This document shows positions 1 through 20,800 of a stretch of DNA of 64,000 bases, one piece after another. The notes beneath the pieces were generated by a model. It had not been told where the DNA came from. It saw only the letters and a list, made by a program, of their open reading frames with translations, and did no database searches. The DNA comes from Litomosoides sigmodontis (taxonomy: Eukaryota > Nematoda > Chromadorea > Rhabditida > Onchocercidae). The number at the start of each line of letters is the position of its first letter. Within the stretch, counting starts at the first letter, position 1. The position numbers and the translations under genes were made by a program. The stretch spans positions 3,383,001-3,447,000 of the forward strand of contig OY718807.1 in NCBI GenBank assembly GCA_963070105.1. Direction: 5' to 3'.

Positions 1-984
1 AATAATTTACCAAATTCAATGCATTAAATAAAAAAGTGTTAAATTAAATTTTAAGAATAATTAAAATTCAGAATGCATTTACGCACGTTGAATATTATGA
101 TTTTGATATAATCTTCGTTTTAAATAGATTGTTGTAATTATTATTCTAAATTTATATTCACCGAAATTCTGCTAATTTTGCAAGATTAAGTAGAAAAAAT
201 ATTAAAGAGTGAAGAGGAGTCATTTAGACTAGCCTGTCATAAGATTTGAATCTACGCCTTTTTAAAGAAATTATGGCTTAAATGTCACCTCTGCAAAAAT
301 ATTGTGAACATTGTTTGTTCAATCAGGACTGTTTATAGTGGAATTTAAAACTTTTTAGAAGTACTGAAATGATGCATTAAAGAATGGAATCATTTTGTCT
401 TGTGTAACGCTTATTTGAAATTTTATCACGAAACATTTAAAGATTCCGCATTTCTAAGATTACTGCTTGAGACATAAATTTTTGCATACAGGGTTTTTGA
501 GCTAAAATTTTGAAGTTTCGAAAGGGCGCCTTTTCATTCATCCTTCACGTTTGCTTCTGAAGGGGACCTTGATTGATGGTGTTCTGGGGTGAGGTGACCT
601 GATGGGGATCGTGATTAGCGGTTGAGGACATTACGGAAGGCCTGTTGTTGGATATGTCCGTTGTTGAGAGTAGAAAAAGAGTAGCTAGGAGGAGAACCGA
701 GGATGATTGTCCTGGAATATATTGTAGTTATGGATTTAGAGAGTGAAAGTCACAGAGCGATTGAATCGGTGGGAATTTATTGGTCAACTTTTAATTTGAC
801 AATAAAGTTTTGATTCTTATTTGTTAAACGAATTGTGCTGTCAAACGAAAGGACGTAATGCGTTAGCAAAATTTCCATCTACCTAATTTGACTGCCTTGT
901 GAATTTTCACCCCAATGTAAAAGAAATAAAATGAAATTGGTATTTAGTAGATGTGAAATTGTCTGTAAATGTTATAAATATTTT
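1..984. other. Upstream flank of PLK4, no confident gene
   Basis: AT-rich DNA before the PLK4 gene. I see no exon that I can assign to a known protein. The only distinctive part is a GC-richer island at about 520-720, which carries a short open frame on the minus strand (listed separately). The PLK4 promoter should lie in the right-hand part of this stretch, but no clear TATA or other core element stands out from the AT-rich background. Confidence 0.5.
545..727 (-). other. Open frame with a hydrophobic, signal-like segment; possible terminal exon
   Basis: Reading right to left, this frame is open for about 60 codons and ends in TGA at 545-547. It contains a hydrophobic run (SSVLLLATLFLLSTT) followed by a polar, Ser/Thr/Asn/Gln-rich tail, which resembles a signal peptide followed by a short secreted peptide. 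A possible splice acceptor (ATTCCAG) falls just inside its right end. There is no in-frame ATG inside the hydrophobic part, so a start would have to come from an upstream exon between here and PLK4; one weak candidate ATG lies near 870. The island is GC-richer than its surroundings. It could equally be conserved non-coding DNA. I do not recognise the sequence. Confidence 0.2.
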
Positions 985-1039
985 TTAGGGCGCCAACGTA
1001 CCAACTTCGCTTTTCACGTGGTACAATTGAACCATTACA
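985..1039 (+). promoter_or_regulatory. Putative trans-splice acceptor and 5'UTR of PLK4
   Basis: A T-run followed by AG (TTTTTTAG, AG at 987-988) lies about 50 bases before the chosen ATG at 1040. There is no sign of a coding exon upstream. In nematodes such an acceptor without an upstream exon is the usual site for spliced-leader addition. Inferred from sequence only. Confidence 0.4.
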
Positions 1040-4000
1040 ATGAGTCGTCTGAAACGCGTATGGTTTCATCATTTATGTTTTGTTGACAATACGACTACAG
1101 CTCCAAAAATTTTAACGGACTGTTCTTAAGACGCAACTTATTAACATTATTTCATAAAATTGCTTTACACGTAGATTTGCTGCACACTATTGAGTTTCAA
1201 ATTAAAAAAATGGTGTGTAAGGAGGTAGAATATTTGATTACATTCTAGGAGTACGACGATCTGGAAGAAATCGGACGAGGTGGATTTGGAGTCGTTTATC
1301 GTGCTCGGTGTATTGCGAAAGGAAAGGAGTGGAGCGGGAAAAATGTCGCAATAAAAAAGGCAGGAAAATTATTCCAACTACTTAAAATTCATAATATTGT
1401 GATTAGATGTCTATTACATCAAACATATTTTAGATTGATATCACCAAAGCAACAACGCTACGTATAGAATTAGAGTTAGAAGCTTTATCCAAACTTGTTC
1501 ATGACAATATAGTGAAGTTTTATGACCAATTCCAAGAAGATGGTGCACAATATATCATCATGGAGTACTGCAAATATCAGTCGTTGCGAGATTACGTAAA
1601 AAAAAATGGGAGATTATCCGATTTTTCAGGTAGAGTTTTTTACTGTTGCATTTGGAATCGTCAACGCAACGGAGTCTGTTGCGTAACAGACGTTCAAATA
1701 GAACTGAAGAGTCTCAGTACGCAGAACCAGTTCTAACTAACTGTTTATGTTTCACCATAATAATTGCCTTGAAAGTGAAATTTACCACCCTTAGGGACTT
1801 TTGATACTTACATATGTGTTTTTTAATGAAATATTTACAGCAGCATACATTCTTCGTCAATTAGTAAGTGCAGTGAAACATATACATGAACGTAATATGA
1901 TACATCGCGATCTCTCCGCTGGAAACGTCCTCATTTCATCTATTAGAGATGACAAATTATTTGTCGTAAGTTTTGAAGACTCGAATTTCACCACATTCAC
2001 TTAACAATCAAATAATCCTGTCAGATTAGTGAAGTTCTACATAAGACATCACTGAATCATTTGCTTCCAGTTTAACTTTTTGTTACGCTCATCTTCAGCT
2101 ACTATATTTTACAATGGTATATCATTCTAGTAGTTGTAGAAACTTGCCGATTTTGGTCTTGCAACAAAATTTCGGAAGGGTGATGTTGCTAAGACAATGC
2201 TTGGAACTCCTGGATATATTGCACCGTAAGTTAATCAATTTTTTTTTAATATGTTGGCAATAGGTAAGTTTAATAATCCTCATTTTGTGGATCTTCTTTG
2301 ATTTGCGGAAATAATCTTATAAGTTAAAAAGTGTTGGGTGTGTAAACTGCTATCGTGTTTTACGTAAAACCGAAATTTGGAGCAATATTCACATTTAATG
2401 TGACGATAAGTCGAGGAAGTAAAGTGAGACCTGATATTAATTTATACCTTTATTGGAAGGCAGACTAATTTCTAGAAAGAGTCCTATTTATTTTATACAA
2501 GATTACAGGCAGGTATACAATCGGCATTATAATCAAAAAGCGGATGTTTACTCTTTGGGCGGAATATTATATCTAATGTTAACTAGTAAGGATCCGCCGC
2601 GAGATCGCGAAGTAAATCCTTTCAAGGAAACAATCTCATTGGAAAGTGCTACTCTCATCCAAAGTATGATGGATCCGAATGAAGAAAGGCGTATTACTCT
2701 TGGAGGTAGCTTTTTCTGAATGTTACAGTTTGCATTGAATTCATAACTAATATCAAATGATTTAGAGAAATTTTGATTTTGATTCAGTGGAACAAATATG
2801 GTCTTATCCTACTTCCACATATATTTTTACATTGTTCTCATTACCATTCATCTTCATCACTTAACAAGCGCATGATTCACTTTTTTTAAGATATATCATT
2901 GAGTGAGTTCATGCGAAAAGTTGATGGACTTAGTCTTCCAATAAGTCGATCTCGCGAAACATCAAGAGAAAGAATAATTTATCGTGACTGCCAAACTGCG
3001 GTGAGTTTGCATCTGCGCTTTCGTATTCTTTATATTATTTGGTGAATAATTAAAAGTGATGCATCTCAAAAAAAATTAGACACCATAAAAGATTTTTAAA
3101 TTGAGGTCTAGTAGGGATGAAATGCTGAGATTAGAGCTAACTCCGAGGACATGGAAATTTTTCGTATCATTTTCAGCATATGTCACCAGTAATTACTCGA
3201 GCACATTCAGTGAGACCAACAGCTAGTGGATGTAAACGTATGACTAAAGACTCTGCATTTGAAAGCGGCGAAAGTGGTTATCCTGTTCGTTCTTTTTACT
3301 TTTGCTCCCATGTTGTTACTGACATTTTTTCATGTTTTATTACTATTTGTTTGTTTTTTAATTCACTCTATTCTTTAAATAGAACCCAGATTCTTCTTCA
3401 CTTATATACCATGATCAGTAGAAAAATCTTAAACAAAGCGTTAAAGCATCGTCGACGACCATCTTCGGATTGCTATCGTGGTGAATTGATTGGTGTAACA
3501 AATTGTCGGCATAATACTTATTTGGACAACCAGTGTGCGCATTGTGGCAAACAACAGTCATTAGAAAGAAAATGTGGGAGGTGAGAAATGAATATTCTTC
3601 TATTCTGTTAAATGTAATCTAGTACTGGTTTTTTATATATGTTTTTTGAGCTGTTTTATATGTGCTTAGTACAGTTGTTGATTTTCAAAGTTTCCCTATT
3701 CAAAACTTTATGCCCATCTTTTTTTTTTAAATCAGTTTTAGGGAGATTGACGTGTTCGAATCCAATGCTATACGGCATTCAGCACACGCAGAACGGAGAC
3801 TAGTTGATACAAATCTGAAGCAGACGAAGGAGAATTTTGGTGATCATGCAAGTAAAACGACCATTGAAGCTCTTTGGCCACTTGATGTGTCACGTTTGGT
3901 GCCTTCTGAGGTTCATCGAAAAGCTGGAACGGTAAACGAAAATTGCCTATATTTTACATGACATCTATGATTTGCTTGTTTTTTTACTTTTGTTTCTTTC

Positions 4001-7000
4001 GATTTTTGCTTGCATTGTTTAAGCACTTTTCATGTTAACAAGACTGAAATTTTTATTGTTAGTGATAAGGTCTTTTACTAATTTTTACAACTGTTAGCTC
4101 TACATGCATGCCACGTAAATGATTAACAAGTTATGCTGCCATTAGAAAATGCCGTTTTACAAGCTGCAAGGGCAGTGCACGCTATGGAATCCATAGGAGG
4201 GAATCTGGTTGCTTACGTCTATGATTGACATTACGAACATTTCATATGGCTTTATCAATTTGCTGTCATATTTTTGTAACATCGAGATTACGTCTATGAT
4301 TGACATTACGAACATTTCATATGGCTTTATCAATTTGCTGTCATATTTTTGTAACATCGAGAACGTCTCGCTAGGATATGAACGATTTTGTTGGCAATAA
4401 GTTTCGAGTTTTGTATTATTAATAATATGACTTATTCATTCATTTTTATATGTAAATCGTTGCAGTTCATACTTCAAAAGAATGGAACAATCATTTATGA
4501 AGCTGCTATTCGAGATCGAAGCCAATCAGGTAATCAGAATGGCTCTGGAAGCGATGAGGTGCTGGTGAGATGGACTGCCATGGTGAAGAAAACAGTGAAT
4601 GGAACACAGAGTTTTTCGGTTTTTCATCTACCAGATAAATGTGCTCTTCCAGTTACGAATAAGGAAGTAGTAGCTGTTCCTATTGATGCTAAAATTCATC
4701 GTAATTATTACAGGTATAATAAGAATTCTATCGCTATTCCATTAAAGTTGTTGAATTTTTTGACCGAACTGTGTTGCAGTATGCATATGCCATAAATACA
4801 AATGTGGAAGTCTTTTACTGCCTAATCCAACCTTTCAATTCTCATTTACAGTCTAAAGCAGCTACAACATACAACTGACAAGGTGGACGAGATCGCCATT
4901 GCATTGTACAGGAAGATTCTAGATGAGGTCAGTGCGCTAGGGGCACGCGTTGTCAAAATTATCTTCAAGCCATCATGTGACAGCACTGCTCGCTTGATGG
5001 AAAATGGCGATTTTCGAGTCAAATTTCAAGATGGTATACTTCAGAACATATTTTCCCCTGTAGATTAGGGTTGATAGATTAGTGGTATCTTCTATATTCC
5101 TTGCATTACTCCGTTGTAATGTACTGTTTTACATGCATAAATAAATAGATATGCAAAACGATTTCAATAGTTTGATGATTATTTTGTATATGTAAATGTT
5201 TATAATTGCATTGATAAAGCGCGGTAGCTATCACGCTACATCCATTCTTCTCTACTGCAGTGTTGGAAAAAACCTGTTTTTAATCGCTGTTCTATTGACC
5301 ATTGAGGTATTTCTGGAACATTAGTTAAGTACTTGAAGAGTTGCATATTTGTTCACAAAAACTTGTGAATGTTGTTATATGCTGGGTATTGCTTTGTATG
5401 AGAGAAATTAGTGCAATCATGTGCAGAGGTGGAAGGGAAAAGAGCGAGAAGCAGCGCAAGTCGAAATTTGTTGGTTATGGTCGTTTTTTTATTTAATGAG
5501 ATTCTTTTTTTTTTCAGGGCGGTTAGCTGTCCATAGAAAAAACACAAACTCGATTGTTGTTACAATAAATAATAAGGACCCCGCATCTTTATCAAGTGGT
5601 AAAATTTTTTACTAAAATAGAGCAATAATGTCGAGATGCTAATCCATTTTCTTTCAACGTCCTTTTCAACCCATTGCAGACTTTCTTGTTTGGACCAGTT
5701 TTCCAATCAATCTCTTATTATTTCTGCTTGTCATAGTTTTGACCCCTTATAGTGTCCTTTCGACACTACAACGCGCCTTATTTTTTCTGAAGGATCAAAA
5801 ATAATGGATTCTAGCAGAAATAATAAGAACCTTAAGCTTACATTCTAAAGAGTTATAATGTATGTTTTATACATTGGAGTTTTTTGTGTAGATGGATATG
5901 GCACTGATCAGAAAAGCCGTGGCTTAGAAAATTCTATGTGTGTATGCCAAAAATTGCTTGCTGATTTTCAGAAGAAAGATACATGTTCGATTGTGCTCAT
6001 AAGGATGCGCTTTTGGTGGAAACATTTTTAGAGGGCGCACCATTTAAGACTGTAAAATCGTTTCCATTTCACTTCTCAAACAGCAGGTTTGTTTGTTTTT
6101 TTATCCCGCTTTAAAGTTATATTTCTTTAAAAGATCATTTCAGTCAATTCATCCCGAGTGAGGTAACTGAAAATAAATTGGTTGAACGTCAAACGAATAT
6201 GATCTCGGAAAGGTTTAGCGCACCTAGTCAGCAATTACTAGACAAAAAGTGGCAATCCACGGATTACGTGTCTAGATTATCTCGTGCACCACTTCGCACT
6301 CGCAATACATCATTATCTAGGGTAAATTTATCTTTTAGTATAATTTCTTTGTGAACACTTTTACCCTCATCTTTTTTATCTCACTTGATGTCCTGTAGAA
6401 AGAATTTATACCTTCACTATTTTATGAAAATAGTAACAGTGTTCACGCATTAACTTTTCAAAGCATAATAATAAAATGCATACTCTCCTTATATGACTGT
6501 TTTTGGAGATTTTTGAGATAGGAGTCTTTATTGGATAATCCTTTCTAATTCTTTTACAGTGTTGCAAGATTAAAGCTTTCTTATGAGCTAGCAAGGAGGG
6601 TTAGATTCATGTCTTTTAAGCTTGTTTTAGAATTCAGACAATGGTTTCAAAGTTATTCCGAAAACTAGAGGGACAAGTTGCTCATCACCTGAAAATCTGC
6701 AGTTGGTATGTTATTCCATTTCCATCAACATTTTTTTTCTTTGGGACGAGGGCGCAAGGAAGGAGAGTTTAATACCTTTGCGATCATACTTATATTCAAT
6801 ATTCAGTCTTGCCATCGACCTCAAATGCTTGCGGAAGGAGAATACATCTTGCGCGGTCAATTTGATAAAAATGTGAGTTTATCAAAGAATTAATCGGTCC
6901 TTATTAGGCACATTGTTAATTGTACTACATGTTACATGATTTCATGGCAAATGCGCTCTTTTAAGGAGTATTTTTAAATTTAATTATTTTTGTTTAGGGT

Positions 7001-7418
7001 ATACAAATTCCAACGCGAATCATTTTGAACAATCCAGAAAATGCACTCGAATTGCGGATATCCTCTAACAATCCAAAAATTTTTGTTTTTAAAGAAGGTG
7101 GTCGTGAAGAAAGGTTATCATAGATTAAATTTGAAACATTGTATAAAATTGAAAAGAATGTTTAGCCTCTTTATTTGATACTTTGCTCATTTGCAACGTA
7201 GTTAAGAAGTATATTCCTTTATTGTTGCTTGTTTTTATTAATTTTAGAAAAGGTGTGTGTTAAAGTCATATAAAGAATTCGGAATAGAATCTGTGAATAT
7301 TTTAAGGTTTTGCTTTGATGGTGTCAATTATGGTTGTGTACCAGTAGCCGCTCGCGATCTTCTTTTTACACTACGCCAGAAACAACAGAAATTGAAAGCA
7401 TCGCTAAATTATGCATGA
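1040..7418 (+). CDS. PLK4: Polo-like kinase 4 (SAK/ZYG-1), centriole duplication kinase
   Basis: Serine/threonine kinase that starts centriole assembly. Exons: 1040-1057, 1249-1359, 1434-1629, 1841-1965, 2140-2225, 2509-2705, 2891-3000, 3177-3580, 3742-3931, 4466-4713, 4852-5033, 5518-5598, 5892-5937, 5979-6086, 6144-6321, 6631-6705, 6807-6872, 6998-7113, 7253-7418. They sum to 2703 nt, about 900 aa, close to human PLK4. The kinase domain is near residues 8-275: glycine loop GRGGFG, VAIKK lysine, HRDLSAGN at about 130-137, DFG at 154-156, GTPGYIAP. The cryptic polo box starts near 'LWPLDVSRL' (about residue 460), includes FRVKFQDGRL, and is followed by a C-terminal polo-box region. Uncertain points: exon 8 may hide an in-frame intron (3277-3438); the 5938-5978 intron was chosen because other junctions give stops; intron 2 needs a GC donor. 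The APE motif reads APQ. Confidence 0.85.
4213..4362. repeat. Perfect 75-bp tandem duplication inside a PLK4 intron
   Basis: Two back-to-back copies of a 75-base unit, beginning TTACGTCTATGATTGACATT at 4213 and again at 4288, lie in the intron between PLK4 exons 9 and 10. I see no difference between the copies, so the duplication is recent, or is an assembly duplication. Both strands stay open across it because the unit is 25 codons long; this is not evidence of coding. Confidence 0.9.
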
Positions 7419-15742
<8,324 letters not shown>

Positions 15743-17812
15743 ACTCTTATCGTCAGCATTGCTTATTGTTATCAGTACTAATCATTACTACCATGTTTGC
15801 TGTTATCGTCGTCACCTTATCACTACCGTTATTATTGCTATCACTGCTCACTGTCGCTATTTCCACAGCGATCGTTTCGGCGGAGTTTCATTTTCTACGT
15901 CCTTCCTGTTTGCCATTGTAATAGCCTAATTTCATACATAATTGTTGTTATTGCAATGCGACAAATCCATGCTGTTATGTCGCATTTGTCCATTAATAAT
16001 TTCATTATTTACAATTTTTTTTTCAGAGAAAAAAGCGAAGAAAGGAAGAATTGAAGGGAAATTGCTCTGTGATTTATCTGTTACACATTAATATGCATAA
16101 TTAATTCGTTCGCACGCCGAACAATCAGTCAGACAAACTAATAATAAATCACTTAACATAACTTAAATTTCAACAGCAATAAGTTCCACTGCTAAATATT
16201 TTTCAGCAATTCAATTGAAATACCACGTTGAAATAAACGTGAAACATTTAATGCGCCATTGAAGAGTGTGTGTGTGTGTGTGTGTGTGCGTGTGTGTGTG
16301 TGTGTGTATGTGAAATAAATGAAACAAAAATTGCACACAGAAATCACGGAGCATCGATTACACCAACAATTATTTGCTTATAAAATATGAATAACTTATT
16401 AAATGTTCATAGAAGGGTATAAATTAATAATTTTAATTTCATTTCAATCGAATTCAATGAAATATTTAGCTAAAATTAAGTTATTTTTACAAATTACGGT
16501 GAACCCTAATTCGTCCACAATTACCACGATCACCTGATTCACAATCACCGGGTCATTATTATTCAACATTAGCATGGCTTGCTAAAAATCGGTCGTCCAA
16601 AAGATGCTTAATTAAAGTAGTTGCTATGCTATCTAATTTATAATTATCATCACAATTAATAAATAGTGCCAACAACATGTGCGATAATTGAAAAGGACAA
16701 ACATTGAAAATACTGCCAAGCGACATAATGTTTAATTGTTTCCTTATCACTTTCGTTTAAAACTTAATTTTTCATTTTTTATTTTGAAAAGAAAATTTTG
16801 AAACAAAAAATAGAAGCGACAATTGCAACACATAATTCATTCATCTGCCCACTCCTACTTTCACCTTTACTGATTTTCAAATTGATTTGATACAAACAAA
16901 TGAATGCTCAAATGAAATATGAACGACCCACCGACCGTCTGTCGACAGATGTATCACTTCTTTTTCTTAAATTTTCAAATGATAGTACTATACCATTGGA
17001 AGAAAGGCGTATTAAAATTATGCCCTCGTTTATAACACGCTTTAAATTGGAGCGTATTTTCCTTTTTTTTTAAGAAAAATTTAATTTTCTCATTTTTTGG
17101 AAATTGAATAATTGCATTTATTATCTTATATGTACATAAACGCCTTACACAATAATAATAGTAATAATAAGAAAATAATAATAATAATATTAATAGTGGT
17201 AATGATAACAAATAATAATAAGAGTGTAATAGTAATAGTGATTATGGGCGTACGTGAAATTGCATTAGTATAAATGATAATACCATTAATTCATATATCT
17301 GAACGTTAGTTTGTGAATAAAAAGAAATCAATTATAAATTATTATCGGACAGGAAAATGTGAATTTGAAATTGATACGCAAAATTTTAAGCATAAAATGA
17401 ATGCGTAAGTTAGAAGAAGCAAATGAAGCTTTAGAAAAAATCACAGCTGCAAGTTGAAAACACGTATCAGAAAACGGGAAGTAAGGGTATTGTAAATTTT
17501 TAATTAATTAATTAGTTTATTTGTGACAAAATCTTTTGATAGTATAATTTTTTTAAAAAAAATTGGTGCATATGTTGATTTATTTTTTTTTCTTGAACGT
17601 ATGAATTTTTTTTTTGAATTCACTTATGCAAATGTAAAATAAATTTTATGCATCAAAGATCTCAGATAGCTGTTTTTGGAGGAAGATAATTTAATAGAAT
17701 AAAAATTAGGAGTCATTAATTACAATTGATGGATAAATTGAATCGGCGAACATGGAACAATCCAAATAACAAGCAAAATGTCAACGTAAATTTTTTCACA
17801 AAAAAAAATGAA
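15743..17812. other. Intergenic DNA downstream of the BarH-class gene
   Basis: AT-rich sequence without recognisable exons. It includes the 3' flank of the homeobox gene on the minus strand. A GT array (16265-16308) and an AAT-rich patch (about 17150-17225) are the only clear features. Confidence 0.5.
16265..16308. repeat. (GT)n microsatellite
   Basis: About 22 GT units with one GC interruption. A plain dinucleotide repeat. Confidence 0.95.
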
Positions 17813-20800
17813 TCATTTCGGTTCAGGTGACTTTACTTCGATATTACTTAGAGGTGTAGTTGATTTGGATGACTCCATCTTCGACCTTTCAGCCGACAGC
17901 GGCGTTGGCGGACTTTGCACAAGATTCAAGGTGAAGCTCGAACTAGGTACTTGAAATGGAAACATCGCTAATGGTAGCGTTGTTATCGGTGCCGCGGTGA
18001 TAACCGTACTGGTGGCTGATGACGAAGCTGCTATTGGAGACGGTGGCGCTGCTGGCACTGCAAGTGGTACAAATGACGTGGACGGCGACAGGCTGTTGTG
18101 TGTTGCGGCTGGTAGGCTAAGCGGAAGAGCGGTCGCTTGTAGCGGAAAAAGTCTCGGATGGTTTAGCGCATTAGCTGCCATATAGTTGGCCCAGTAAGGA
18201 TTGGTGCGCAGTAATTGCTGAATTGCAGCAACATTTGATGCTTCGTTCAGCAGATCCATTCCAACGGCTGCCTGTCTCTTCCATTTTGTCCTTTAAATTG
18301 AATTACTTAAAATTGGAATCTTTTAAATTTAGTAAGATCGAAATCAATTTGCGCCTACTATATTTGCAATCTACCGTTAATCATTCTTCTAATTAATAAA
18401 TCAGTGAGGAAGACACCACAGACATCCATCCATTCATTCATTGTTTTCTTTTTGCAAGACAATTTATCAAAGCTAATTATTTGCATTCAAGCTAATTATC
18501 AAAATTAATTATTTACTTTCAAAAATTTAACCTCTCTTCCAACCTAAAATCAATGTCAAAGAAAATGAAAGTATAATTTCAAGCAAATTCTGATGAATTT
18601 ATTAACTAAAAATGAGTGCTCTCATTAAACAAAAATTGGTGATGTATTTTTTGCTTGAATGCTTTTAGTTTAAATTAACAAATGAAGTAAGTGAGGAGAG
18701 AAGGGGAAAATTAAAAGAATAACAAATGTAAGAAAATGGTACCTGTTTCTCTCTCTCTCGCCCTCTCTCTATCTCCCTCTTTGTTGGCTAATATATACTT
18801 TTCATTTAATCCTTCCCCCCCCCCCCTTTGTTAACAATTTTATGGTACAATGAACATTTCCACAGTGTTAAACTCTACTACTATTTTTTCGACTATAATT
18901 TTATATCATTTTCTCTCTCTCTTTCTCTCTCTCTTTTAGTACATAACTGTAAAATAGTTGCGCAAATAAAAAGAGGAAGAGAGAGAGAGAAAGGGAGAGA
19001 AAAATAAGATAAATATTATTTAACAAACAAAAAGTTTACAGTAATTTTTAAACGGCACAATAGTAAAAATAGAGTGAAGAGCAATCGTGTTGCTATTTCA
19101 ATCCAACATACCGTTCACTTGCTTTGTTATTTTTTTTTCCCTTTCCCCCTCTTCTCCTCTCTCTCTCTCTCTCTCTCTCTGTTTTCCTTCAAAACTTAAG
19201 CAAGAAATAGCAATTTGAAGATGTGAGGGAAAAAAGAGTGAATTAGTAGTTGAGTGAATCATTCTTTTCTTCAAATCACATGGGATTATTTCAGTGTTAA
19301 CTCTCTTTTCTTCTCATTTTTCCATCAAATCTTCTTTAGTAATAAATTTAAAATATAACAAAAGTTTAATTTTATGATAAACTTTTCAGATTGCAATTTC
19401 ATAGCAACATTTGTAATGCTAAATTCAATTACTCATTTTAATTTTATTAGAAATAATAATGGACACAATAATCCAACACAACAATAATAATTACTGCATA
19501 AAATTACCTATTAAATGAATTTCATTTAATGCCATTGAAGAGGAGGAAAAAGGAGTGGAAATAAAAAAATTAAAAAGAAGAAATTAATTACCGTCGATTT
19601 TGATACCACGTTTTCACTTGCGTGTCCGAAAGACCCATTCGTTGTGCTAAATCCATTCGATCTTGAACACTCAGATATTTTTGCTTATCGAATGTTGCTT
19701 CTAATTCCTTAAAAATTCCAAACAAAAAATTTCTTTAAAATAAATTTGTACAAATTTTAAAAAATTGCCATCTGAACGAAGATGAAGTCACACCTGTAGT
19801 TGCTTATCAGTAAAGATTGTTCGAGCTTTGCGAACTTTTTTACCGCATCCAATTGAGGAATTGAAATGTGGACTGCAACCGGAACGGTGTGATTCCGTTG
19901 ACCCGCTTCTTTCATCCTCACCTAGCGATGATAATTCTAAATTAATAAGCAATATTTAATTAGCAATTAGCATCTATGAAAGGAAATTTTCACTTCTGCT
20001 TCTTTCCTTACTCTTTTTTAATTTTCTGCAAAAGATGAAAAAACAACTGCCATTTTAATGAAGCGGAGAATTTAAGGAAATAATAATTTTTGAAATAATT
20101 TTTTAAATAGCAATCGAAATAATTAGCTTTCACTCTTTTGTCAAACAATTCTTATCACTCATTTCTCGTCTTAATTTTTCACCTCATTTTCCAATTTAAA
20201 TAAATTCTGCATAAATTATTTTGCTACCGATGAATTCGTAAAGAACGATAAATATGAAAGAACCAAATTAAAAAAAACAATTTCTATAAATAAAGTAAAA
20301 TTTGTTCGGTGCAACATATTTAAGGTTGAAATTTTAATCGTGCAAAACTACGATTTTCTCCTGCAACATTTTCCTCTCTCGCTTTTTCTCTCTCCCTCTC
20401 TATCTCTCTTTCTTTCTCCTTCTTATCCAGTTAATCCAATTGGTATTATCCCGGAAGCTGAAAATGGTTATGATACAAATCAAATAATAATAGCAATAAC
20501 AATAGCCGACAACAGTATTTGAAGATAATTAGTAAATGAGTAATAGAACAACTCTCATCTTCCATCAATCCTTTTTTGTTAATCCTAAATCAATTGAGAG
20601 AGAAGGAGAGAGAGGGAGTAAGGGAGAGAGAGAGAGGAGAAACAACCTTTTTTATTAATTCTTTACGAAACATATCCATTCTCATCGCATACAACTATCA
20701 TCAACAATTTTCTCATCTTTCTTCCTCGTCCGTCTAATAAAACTAATTTTTTTATTACTTAATCCAAAAAGAGGAGGAAAATGTTATGTTGCAGATTAGA

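Noticed and set aside
4157..4400. Open frames on both strands across the 75-bp duplication
   Set aside because: The repeat unit is a multiple of three without stops; it lies in a PLK4 intron bounded by good splice sites.
5881..7418. A separate gene downstream of PLK4
   Set aside because: The frame at 5033 joins 5518 to give FRVKFQDGRL, a polo-box strand, and phases continue to 7418, so these exons are the PLK4 C-terminus.
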